NCBI GenBank assembly: GCA_021808055.1
Contig: JAKBCH010000087.1
Span: forward strand, 1-6,855
Direction of reading: 5' to 3'
Length of the DNA stretch: 6,855 nucleotides
DNA from: Pseudomonadota bacterium
GTDB taxonomy: Bacteria; Pseudomonadota; Alphaproteobacteria; Acetobacterales; Acetobacteraceae
The position numbers and the translations under genes are program-made. Each line of letters starts with the position of its first letter. Positions within the stretch are counted from its first letter, which is position 1. The notes below the pieces were generated by a model. It was not told the origin of the DNA. It ran no database searches and was given only the letters and a program-made list of their open reading frames with translations. Below are positions 1 to 6,855 of this stretch, piece by piece.

Positions 1-1825
<1,825 letters not shown>

Positions 1826-2731
1826 ATGACAAATCTGACGCTCAGGCAGCTACGGTATGTTGAGGCATTGGCACGCTATGGGCATTTCGGGCGAGCAGCC
1901 TCGGCTTGCGCCATCTCGCAGCCGGCACTGTCGATGCAGGTCAAGGAGCTGGAGGAAGAGCTGGGAACGGAACTGTTTGAACGTGGCTTGCGCCAGGTGA
2001 CATTGACCGCATTCGGGGAAGAGCTTCTTGCGCAAATCCGTGAAATTTTGCGCGCGGTCGATGAACTTGGCGATATGGCGCGCGCCTCGCAGAACAGGCT
2101 GGCGGGGCGGCTGCGCGTCGGCGTCATTCCAACAATCGCGCCCTATCTTCTGCCGACCATTATCGGCGAGTTGACCCGAGTTTATCCTGTGCTCGACGTT
2201 TACGTGCGCGAAACGCTGACCACCAAGCTTATCGAGGAGCTGAAAGAGGGACGTCTGGATACGGCCATCGTCGCCCTGCCGGTGTCTGAACCTTCGCTGA
2301 CCGAAGTCGCCCTGTTTACTGAGCACTTTGTTCTTGTTCGGCCCAAAGCCGATGCGGGAAAGCCAGTACCAAGCCGTGAGGCGCTATGCGCGATGAAGCT
2401 GCTCCTTCTTGAGGAAGGCCATTGCTTTCGTGATCAGGCGCTGTCGTTCTGCAACATGCGCGCGATCTCTCCCAGAGAAGTGCTGGATGGAAGCTCGCTG
2501 TCCACGCTGGTTCAGATGGTCGGTGCTGGCATCGGCGTCACCCTTGTTCCTGAAATGGCCCTGGCGGTGGAAACCCGCTCAACCCCGGTGTCCGTCGCAC
2601 GTTTTGATGATCCACAACCCTCGCGGACGATCGGCATGATATGGCGCAAAACCAGCCCGCTCACCCGGCAACTCTGGCAGATATCCGAGGTTGTGCGTGC
2701 GAGCGCTCAGCAGAGCGAACGCCACGCATAG
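1826..2731 (+). CDS. oxyR: Hydrogen-peroxide-sensing LysR-type regulator OxyR
   Basis: Transcription factor that senses H2O2 by disulfide formation and activates antioxidant genes. At 301 aa it has the normal family length. The N-terminal winged HTH spans about residues 4-63 (LRQLRYVEALARYGHFGRAA, SQPALSMQVKELEEELG), followed by a linker helix and a periplasmic-binding-like regulatory domain from about residue 94. The redox pair is Cys200 and Cys209 in EEGHCFRDQALSFC, with the same nine-residue spacing as Cys199/Cys208 of E. coli OxyR. This motif separates OxyR from other LysR proteins. The start is fixed by an in-frame TAA at 1814-1816. The ribosome site is weak (TGAG near 1819-1822), which suggests modest translation or autoregulation. 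It lies divergent to katG, its classic target. Confidence 0.96.
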   Translation: MTNLTLRQLRYVEALARYGHFGRAASACAISQPALSMQVKELEEELGTELFERGLRQVTLTAFGEELLAQIREILRAVDELGDMARASQNRLAGRLRVGVIPTIAPYLLPTIIGELTRVYPVLDVYVRETLTTKLIEELKEGRLDTAIVALPVSEPSLTEVALFTEHFVLVRPKADAGKPVPSREALCAMKLLLLEEGHCFRDQALSFCNMRAISPREVLDGSSLSTLVQMVGAGIGVTLVPEMALAVETRSTPVSVARFDDPQPSRTIGMIWRKTSPLTRQLWQISEVVRASAQQSERHA

Positions 2732-2907
2732 TCCGACAAGGGCATGCCACCTCGCAAGGAGTCGGCAAAAGGCAAAAGGCGGCGCAAGCCAATCTCAGTG
2801 AGTGATTGACAACACTTTTCCGCCACCCCGATTTGCTGATGCAAGAGCCATTGTGCCGCCTTGGCCGGCCCGTTGAACGACACAGTCCAGCCTGCCGCGG
2901 GCCTCAA

Positions 2908-2933
2908 ACGGCGCTCCTTTTGGGAAGCGCCGT
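2908..2933 (-). terminator. Hairpin just after the permease stop codon, terminator-like
   Basis: A perfect 8-bp inverted repeat, ACGGCGCT (2908-2915) and AGCGCCGT (2926-2933), encloses a 10-nt loop in which CC/GG could add two more pairs. It begins 10 nt beyond the permease stop on the minus strand, the expected place for a terminator of the peptidase-permease operon. On the minus strand it is followed only by TTTG, so the U-tract is poor, and intrinsic termination may be partial or the hairpin may mainly protect the mRNA 3' end. On the plus strand it has no T-run and lies about 175 bp beyond oxyR, so it is a less obvious terminator for that gene. The rest of 2732-2943 shows no gene, only a short tandem GGCAAAA pair at 2764-2777. 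Confidence 0.5.
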
Positions 2934-2943
2934 GCAGCGGGTT

Positions 2944-4335
2944 TCACAAATCCTCAGGCCCGCGCAACACCCAGGCCCCGCGCCGGCGCAGCACCAGCAC
3001 GTAATAGGCGATGGAGGCGGCGCAAATGCCAAGTGTGGTGAACAGGCTGGGGCGGCCGATCACCGGGTCCAGCCAGTTGGCGTAGATGACGTAGAGCATC
3101 ACCACCAGGGCGATGATGGGGGCCAGCGGGAAAAGCGGCATACGATATTCACCGTGCGAGATGCTGCCTTGCAGCCGGCCGATGATGACGGCGATGCAGA
3201 GCGCGCCGTAGGTCACGATCAACCCGGTGCCGGTAATCACGAACAGCACATTCTCATTCACCAGGCAGGCCAGGGCGGCGAGCACGCCACTGACCAATGT
3301 GGCCACCCAGGGGGAATGGAAACGCGTATGGGTTTGCATGAGCGCCTTGGAAATTGGCGCAGGCCAGATCATGTCGCGCCCGGTGCTGTAGAACAGGCGC
3401 GCGCATTGCAGCATGATGGCGATGACGGCATTGAAAATGGCCAGCGCGATGCCGAGGCTGATGATCGTGTTGAGCTTGGAGCCGCCCAGAGTGCTGATGA
3501 AATCGCTCATCATATTGGATGAGCCGAGGAAGTTCTTGAGGTCCGGCGCGCCTATGAGCAGGGCGGTGAGCGGGATCAGCTCGGCGGCGACGGTGATCAC
3601 CAGCGCCCAGAGGATGGCCCGTGCGACATGGCGCTTGGGGTCGTGTGTTTCTTCACCGAAATAAACGGCAGCGCCGTAGCCGTTGTAAGCGAAAATGGCA
3701 ACGGCAGTGGCCATGCCAATGGTGGCAAAAGGCGAGTGAACAAGCGCGCCATTGCTCAGAATGACCGGGTTGGTGATGAGCGCGCCAATGGGCCTGGCCG
3801 CATGAAAAAACCCCAGCCAGGCCAGCGCTAGAAGCGCTAAAATTTCGATGGCGAGAAAAATGCCGGTGAGAATGGCATTGGCACGGATGTTGAGAATACC
3901 GATAAGGGTGGTAAGTGCCACGGTGGCGATGGCGGTTGGAACCATTGGCAGGGCGGGGAAGATGACACCAAGATAGGTTGACATGCCAAGTGCGATGACC
4001 GCGAGAATGAGTACGACAGAGACAAGATTTATACCCATCACGACAAAGCCCGACATTGGACCCACCACGCGCCCGACGATGGCATATTCCCCACCGGTGA
4101 GCGGATAGGCGGAGGACAATTCAGCATAGACCAGCGCCATGCACACGCCGACGAATGCGGCGATGACCATGCTGAGAAAGGCACCCGTGCCCGCCGTGCT
4201 GATGATGCCGGGTATGATGATAAAGACTGAAGACGCCGGTGTAACGGCCGAAAGCGTAATGAGCAGCGTGCCGAGCATTTTCATGCTTCGTTTCAAGGTT
4301 CCTGGTTTGTGGTCCAGGGCGGTTGCATTTTCCAT
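2944..4335 (-). CDS. APC-superfamily amino-acid permease
   Basis: Inner-membrane secondary transporter of the amino acid-polyamine-organocation superfamily, expected to import an amino acid or related amine by cation symport or by exchange. At 463 aa it has the usual length. About twelve hydrophobic segments can be read, starting near residues 20-45, 50-70, 90-115, 123-147, 155-175, 205-225, 238-260, 287-308, 340-360, 363-385, 400-420 and 428-450. Family marks include the TM1 break SAVTPASSVF, the AELSSAYPLTGGEY motif after TM2 (Glu72, Pro78, Gly81-Gly82) and FGEETHDPKRHVARAI in the TM6-TM7 loop. AGGAG at 4343-4347 with a 7-nt spacer supports the start. It is second in a likely operon, 64 bp after the DmpA-type peptidase, so its cargo is probably a substrate or product of that enzyme. 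The substrate cannot be assigned from sequence. Confidence 0.9.
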   Translation of the reverse strand: MENATALDHKPGTLKRSMKMLGTLLITLSAVTPASSVFIIIPGIISTAGTGAFLSMVIAAFVGVCMALVYAELSSAYPLTGGEYAIVGRVVGPMSGFVVMGINLVSVVLILAVIALGMSTYLGVIFPALPMVPTAIATVALTTLIGILNIRANAILTGIFLAIEILALLALAWLGFFHAARPIGALITNPVILSNGALVHSPFATIGMATAVAIFAYNGYGAAVYFGEETHDPKRHVARAILWALVITVAAELIPLTALLIGAPDLKNFLGSSNMMSDFISTLGGSKLNTIISLGIALAIFNAVIAIMLQCARLFYSTGRDMIWPAPISKALMQTHTRFHSPWVATLVSGVLAALACLVNENVLFVITGTGLIVTYGALCIAVIIGRLQGSISHGEYRMPLFPLAPIIALVVMLYVIYANWLDPVIGRPSLFTTLGICAASIAYYVLVLRRRGAWVLRGPEDL

Positions 4336-4384
4336 TAACTGTCTCCTCGCTTGATAAACCCCTCTACAGTCGGGACCGGCGTTT

Positions 4385-4399
4385 GAGCGTTTATCGCTC
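4385..4399 (-). other. Small hairpin between peptidase stop and permease start
   Basis: GAGCG and CGCTC form a perfect 5-bp stem with a 5-nt loop, starting directly after the peptidase TAA (4400-4402 on the minus strand). No T-run follows in the direction of transcription, so it is not a convincing terminator. It could act as an intercistronic stem that tunes the relative levels of peptidase and permease mRNA. A stem this short can arise by chance. Confidence 0.25.
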
Positions 4400-5479
4400 T
4401 TATGAATGGTGTTTCAGAACCAGAGCGCGCAGGCGCTCAGGGTCGATGGCGTGAACCTTGTGGCCGTGCTTGCCGGTTATGGTTTCAGCCGCGAGCATGG
4501 CATTCAGGATGGCTTCGTCCACCGCCTCGACCGTCGCCATGAACACGGCATCCAGATCGTCATTGCTGACGGCCTCGAAGCGCAAGGTTTGCGGTTCAGG
4601 GAAATGACCCTGGTTGTTGGCGGTCGAGAAGGCGAGATAGATGTCGCCTGAGTTGTTGCCAGATGGCGTGCCGCCGCGGCCCATGCCAATGGCGATGCGC
4701 TTGGCCACGCGGCGCAATTGCGTGGGCAGCAGTGGCGCGTCGGTGGCGATAATGGCGATGATGGAGCCGCGTTCCTCAGACCAGATACGGTTTTCTGGCA
4801 TCATTTCGCCCACATTCGCGCCGCAGATTTTCAGCCAGGGGCGCAGGCCGTGATTGGCCTGCACGATGGCGCCCAGCGTATAGTCGCCCATGCGTGTTTT
4901 GAGGCGGCGCGAAGATGTGCCGGTGCCGCCCTTGAACTCATAGGTGATCATGCCGGTGCCGCCGCCCACATTGCCTTGCGCCACCGGGCCGGTGGTCGCA
5001 TTGTCTATCGCCGCCAGCACATGTGCTTCCGTGATATGCAGCCCGGCGATATCGTTCAGCCAGCCATCAAAGGTTTCGCCAACCACGGGCAGGGGCCAGA
5101 AGGTTTCGCCAACCTCATCAGGAAATTGCCGCGCCAGCCAGCGCGTGATGCCGTGATGCGCCATGCCGAGCGAGCAAGTGTTGGTGATGGCGATGGGGCC
5201 GGTAAAGCAGCCGGCTTCGTCGATCCAGTGGCAGCCGGTAAGCTCGCCATTGCCGTTCATGGAAAAATGCCCGGCCCAGAGTGGATTTAAAAGATCCTGT
5301 TTGGGCCTAGGAAGAATCGCAGTAACGCCGGTGCGCAGGCAGGCACCAGCCGGAGTTTCGCCAATCAGTGTCGTGAAGCCGACAGAAATGCCGGGCACGT
5401 CGGTGATGGCGTTGAATGGCCCTGGCGTGCCGGGCAGGGGCAGCCCAAGTTCCCGGCCAAGGGGGCGTTTTTGAGTCAT
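4400..5479 (-). CDS. DmpA-type self-processing aminopeptidase (P1, peptidase family S58)
   Basis: N-terminal-nucleophile hydrolase related to the L-aminopeptidase/D-amidase/D-esterase DmpA and to beta-aminopeptidases such as BapA. Such enzymes release N-terminal residues, including D- or beta-amino acids, from peptides, amides or esters. From the chosen ATG the protein has 359 aa, close to DmpA. Family marks are NAITDVPGISVGF (23-35), NGNGELTG (75-82), GNVGGGTGM (169-177), FKGGTGTSSR (182-191) and VQANHG (206-211, Asn209). The self-cleavage site is Gly238-Ser239 in ERGSIIAIIATDAPLLP, equivalent to Gly249-Ser250 of DmpA, which gives alpha and beta chains with Ser239 as the new N-terminus and nucleophile. 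Ser277 and Asp279 (GNNSGD) follow. No signal peptide is seen, so it is probably cytoplasmic. The frame stays open to 5581, but GGAG at 5486-5489 and family homology place the start at 5479. It heads an operon with the permease. Confidence 0.92.
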   Translation of the reverse strand: MTQKRPLGRELGLPLPGTPGPFNAITDVPGISVGFTTLIGETPAGACLRTGVTAILPRPKQDLLNPLWAGHFSMNGNGELTGCHWIDEAGCFTGPIAITNTCSLGMAHHGITRWLARQFPDEVGETFWPLPVVGETFDGWLNDIAGLHITEAHVLAAIDNATTGPVAQGNVGGGTGMITYEFKGGTGTSSRRLKTRMGDYTLGAIVQANHGLRPWLKICGANVGEMMPENRIWSEERGSIIAIIATDAPLLPTQLRRVAKRIAIGMGRGGTPSGNNSGDIYLAFSTANNQGHFPEPQTLRFEAVSNDDLDAVFMATVEAVDEAILNAMLAAETITGKHGHKVHAIDPERLRALVLKHHS

Positions 5480-5485
5480 TATGGT

Positions 5486-5489
5486 CTCC
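5486..5489 (-). promoter_or_regulatory. Ribosome binding site deciding the peptidase start
   Basis: GGAG lies 6 nt before the ATG at 5477-5479. The in-frame upstream ATG at 5579-5581 would add 34 residues with no resemblance to the family and would use up nearly the whole divergent spacer. The katG and permease genes carry the same GGAGAC core at the same distance, which supports this choice. Confidence 0.75.
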
Positions 5490-5525
5490 GCCAAGAAAAA
5501 ATCTTCTATATTGTCTGAACGCAAA

Positions 5526-5555
5526 GATGGCAGATATGTTTCAGCCCTTGCCATC
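5526..5555. repeat. Perfect 7-bp inverted repeat, candidate operator
   Basis: GATGGCA at 5526-5532 is mirrored by TGCCATC at 5549-5555 with 16 bp between them. The two halves face the same side of the helix about two turns apart, as expected for a dimeric HTH protein. A match of this size can occur by chance in a spacer of this length, so the position between divergent genes is the main support. Confidence 0.4.
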
Positions 5556-5592
5556 CCATGCAGGGGGTAGAGGCGTAACAATCGGGGGGTAG

Positions 5593-6360
5593 ATGGTGCC
5601 GGTTTCAGACTTGGCCTTTCACCAGCGCCTGGCCAGGGTGATGGAGCATATTGGCGGCGAGGGGTTCTGGCCCGCTCTGGCGGCGTTTCTGCGCCATGGC
5701 GTGGGGTTCGATTCCTGGGTGGTGATGATCTTCCGCGCGGCGCAATCCCCGCAGGTTCTGTATGAAGGCGATAGCGACCAGGTGGAGGATGTGCTGTTCA
5801 CTGAATATGTGCGCAGCTTCTATTCGCTCGATCCGTTCTATCTGTTTTCCCAAGGCGCCTTCACGCCGGGGTTGTACCGGCTGGACGAGGTGGCGGCGGA
5901 GCATTTCCGCAAAACCGAATATTACCAGCGTTATTTCGCCCTGAACGTGTTCGAGGACGAGGTGCAGTTCATGCTGCCCATGGCGCCGCACGGGGTGCTC
6001 ACACTCTCGCTTGGCTCCAAGCTGCGTTTCACGGATGCTGAGGTCGGGCTGCTCTGCCTGTATGCGCCCTGGTTGCTGCCGATGATGCGGATGGCCTCGG
6101 CGCTGCAGATTTCATCGGCCGGCGTGGCGCCCAACCAGGGGGTGAGCCTGGAGGAGCAGTTGCGCCGCGGCTTCCCACAACTCACCGACCGCGAGGTGCA
6201 GACCGCGATGCTGCTGCTGGCCGGCCATTCCAGTAAGGCCATTGCGGCGCGGCTGGCGATTTCACCGGAGACGGTGAAGGTGCACCGGCGCAATCTCTAC
6301 GAGAAGTTGCAGGTTTCCAGCCAGGCCGAGATTTTTGCGTTGTTCATGCCACGAGAATAG
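5593..6360 (+). CDS. LuxR-type HTH transcriptional regulator with unassigned sensor domain
   Basis: DNA-binding regulator of 255 aa. The C-terminal LuxR/FixJ-type HTH covers residues 196-250: LTDREVQ with Glu201, then SSKAIAARLAISPETVKVHRRNLYEKL, with the recognition helix around Ser224-Asn234. Residues 1-180 form a separate domain (WVVMIFRA, YVRSFYSLDPFYLF, LTLSLGSKLRFTDAE). I do not recognise it as a classical acyl-homoserine-lactone pocket or a response-regulator receiver, although a distant GAF-like or autoinducer-like fold is possible. An in-frame TAG directly precedes the ATG, so no longer start exists, and the G-rich stretch 5584-5589 is the only ribosome-site candidate. It is divergent from the peptidase-permease operon and probably controls it in response to a small amino-acid-like compound. 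The stop lies 3 bp from the end of a convergent tRNA gene. Confidence 0.88.
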   Translation: MVPVSDLAFHQRLARVMEHIGGEGFWPALAAFLRHGVGFDSWVVMIFRAAQSPQVLYEGDSDQVEDVLFTEYVRSFYSLDPFYLFSQGAFTPGLYRLDEVAAEHFRKTEYYQRYFALNVFEDEVQFMLPMAPHGVLTLSLGSKLRFTDAEVGLLCLYAPWLLPMMRMASALQISSAGVAPNQGVSLEEQLRRGFPQLTDREVQTAMLLLAGHSSKAIAARLAISPETVKVHRRNLYEKLQVSSQAEIFALFMPRE

Positions 6361-6363
6361 GGC

Positions 6364-6438
6364 TGGTGCCGGGTGAGGGATTTGAACCCCCGACCTTCGG
6401 TTTACAAAACCGCTGCACTACCACTGTGCTAACCCGGC
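6364..6438 (-). tRNA. tRNA-Thr with anticodon UGU, CCA encoded
   Basis: A complete 75-nt cloverleaf reads on the minus strand. It has a 7-bp acceptor stem (GCCGGGT with ACCCGGC), a D-arm GCAC/GTGC with a 7-nt loop AGTGGTA, and an anticodon loop TTTGTAA holding TGT (threonine, ACN codons). The variable loop has 5 nt. The T-arm GGGGG/CCCTC has one G-U pair and the loop TTCAAAT. Discriminator A73 is followed by genomic CCA (6364-6366). The top pair of the anticodon stem is G27-A43, a mismatch; the other four pairs are good. The gene lies 56 bp behind the oxidase fragment on the same strand and ends 3 bp from the stop of the convergent LuxR-type gene. Confidence 0.96.
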
Positions 6439-6449
6439 CCGTGCCGTGC

Positions 6450-6478
6450 GCTGTAGTGGAAAAACCGGTCTGCATCAA
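6450..6478 (-). promoter_or_regulatory. Candidate sigma-70 promoter for tRNA-Thr
   Basis: In the 56-bp gap upstream of the tRNA, TTGATG (6473-6478) and TACAGC (6450-6455) are separated by exactly 17 bp. They match the -35 and -10 consensus at about four and three positions. The -10 ends 11 bp before the first tRNA base, so transcription would start a few bases upstream of the mature 5' end, a normal leader for an RNase P substrate. The boxes are imperfect, and read-through from the oxidase gene is an alternative. Confidence 0.4.
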
Positions 6479-6494
6479 CAGCCGGGCGGCACAA

Positions 6495-6855
6495 TCACAG
6501 CCCCATCCAGTCCCGCGCGCGGTACCACCAGGACCCCGCGACGGTCAGCGGCACGCGCAAGGCCCGCCCGCCGGGAAAGGGGTAGTAAGGCAGCCCCGCG
6601 AAGACGTTGAAACGCTGTGTTTCGCCGGTTACGGCCTCGGCCAGCAACCGGGCCAGCAGATGCGTGGTGGTGACGCCATGGCCACTATCGCCATGGGCGA
6701 AATACACGTTCGGCGCCAGCTGGCCGATTTGCGGAAAGCGGGTGAGGGTGAGGGCAAAATTGCCGCTCCACGCGAAGTCGATCCGCGCGTCCTTCAGGCT
6801 TGGAAAGGTCTTGTGCATCAGCGGTAAAATCTTGCTGCGCACGCTGGCCGGGTCG
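6495..6855 (-). CDS. FAD-dependent oxidoreductase of the DAO family, PuuB/OrdL-like, C-terminal part only
   Basis: The last 120 codons of a gene that continues beyond the right edge; the family is about 430 aa, so the N-terminal dinucleotide-binding half is not visible. Typical C-terminal marks are FAWSGNFALTLTRFPQIG, VYFAHGDSGHGV followed by TTHLLARLLAEAVTG, and RFNVFAGLPYYPFPGG. This pattern closely resembles gamma-glutamylputrescine oxidoreductase PuuB and its OrdL-type paralogues, which oxidise amine substrates using FAD and oxygen and release H2O2. The SGHG segment belongs to the C-terminal part of the FAD site. Paralogues with other substrates (for example N-methyl amino acids) share these motifs, so I give no gene symbol. 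The reading frame is open to the edge, so the truncation comes from the window and not from a mutation. Confidence 0.88.
   Translation of the reverse strand, partial: DPASVRSKILPLMHKTFPSLKDARIDFAWSGNFALTLTRFPQIGQLAPNVYFAHGDSGHGVTTTHLLARLLAEAVTGETQRFNVFAGLPYYPFPGGRALRVPLTVAGSWWYRARDWMGL

Larger units (their letters stand above)
5480..5592. promoter_or_regulatory. Divergent control region between peptidase-permease operon and LuxR-type gene
   Basis: This 113-bp spacer must hold both promoters. Two repeat structures stand out. One is a perfect inverted repeat, GATGGCA (5526-5532) and TGCCATC (5549-5555), with a 16-bp gap, so the half-site centres are 23 bp apart. The other is a direct repeat GGGGGTAGA at 5563-5571 and 5585-5593, exactly 22 bp apart, whose second copy runs into the ATG of the regulator. 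On the minus strand TATAGA at about 5506-5511 could be a -10 for the operon, with a poor -35. Control by the adjacent LuxR-type protein is inferred from the arrangement. Confidence 0.55.

Noticed and set aside
2733..2765. CCGAC/GTCGG pair after the oxyR stop as its terminator
   Set aside because: Only 5 bp with a loop above 20 nt and no T-run; not better than chance.
2707..2907. Minus-strand open frame of 66 codons in the spacer after oxyR
   Set aside because: Overlaps the oxyR 3' end, has no convincing ribosome site and no family resemblance; the spacer is better read as non-coding.
2806..3522. Plus-strand open frame of 238 codons
   Set aside because: Mostly antisense to the permease, low-complexity His/Gln/Asp-rich text, no recognisable domain.
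4718..5290. Plus-strand open frame of 190 codons
   Set aside because: Antisense to the S58 peptidase, with no domain or ribosome site of its own.
6364..6438. tRNA-Thr as an attachment site for an inserted island carrying the peptidase cassette
   Set aside because: No second copy of the tRNA 3' end is visible in the window, no integrase gene is present, and the cassette genes do not differ obviously in composition.
6366..6827. Plus-strand open frame of 153 codons beginning with GEGFEPPTFGLQNRCTTTV
   Set aside because: Its first part is the antisense translation of the tRNA-Thr gene, a well-known source of false proteins. The rest is antisense to the PuuB-like oxidase.

Overview
The window looks like chromosomal DNA from a GC-rich alphaproteobacterium. 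The main reason is the OxyR protein, whose text is closest to the OxyR form I know from alphaproteobacteria (first residues MTNLTLRQLRYVEAL, then EEGHCFRDQALSFC around the redox cysteines). It sits in the head-to-head katG/oxyR arrangement common in that class. No transposase, integrase, phage gene or CRISPR array is visible, and coding is dense on both strands.

Layout from left to right. (1) 1-1658, minus: catalase-peroxidase katG, running off the left edge and so lacking its C-terminus. (2) 1659-1825: the divergent katG/oxyR control region, AT-rich on the oxyR side. (3) 1826-2731, plus: oxyR, the peroxide-sensing LysR-type activator. (4) 2732-2943: a convergent spacer with a strong hairpin close to the permease stop. 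(5) 2944-4335, minus: an APC-superfamily amino-acid permease. (6) 4400-5479, minus: a DmpA-type (P1, S58 family) self-processing aminopeptidase, 64 bp upstream of the permease and probably co-transcribed with it. (7) 5480-5592: a second divergent control region, holding a perfect 7-bp inverted repeat and a 9-bp direct repeat spaced by 22 bp. (8) 5593-6360, plus: a LuxR-type HTH regulator. (9) 6364-6438, minus: tRNA-Thr(UGU) with encoded CCA, ending 3 bp from the regulator's stop. (10) 6495-6855, minus: the C-terminal part of a DAO-family FAD oxidoreductase resembling PuuB/OrdL, running off the right edge.

Two functional units emerge. The first is a standard peroxide-defence pair: OxyR senses H2O2 through Cys200/Cys209 and presumably activates katG. 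The second is a compact cassette of regulator, peptidase and permease. Its likely job is uptake of an amino-acid-like compound and cytoplasmic hydrolysis of peptides, amides or esters with unusual (D- or beta-) residues, under control of the divergent LuxR-type protein. The substrate and inducer cannot be read from the sequence. The PuuB-like oxidase beyond the tRNA would fit amine or gamma-glutamyl-amine catabolism, but the link is only by proximity. The most novel material is the operator-like architecture at 5526-5593 and the undefined effector of the LuxR-type regulator. The rest is well-known biology.
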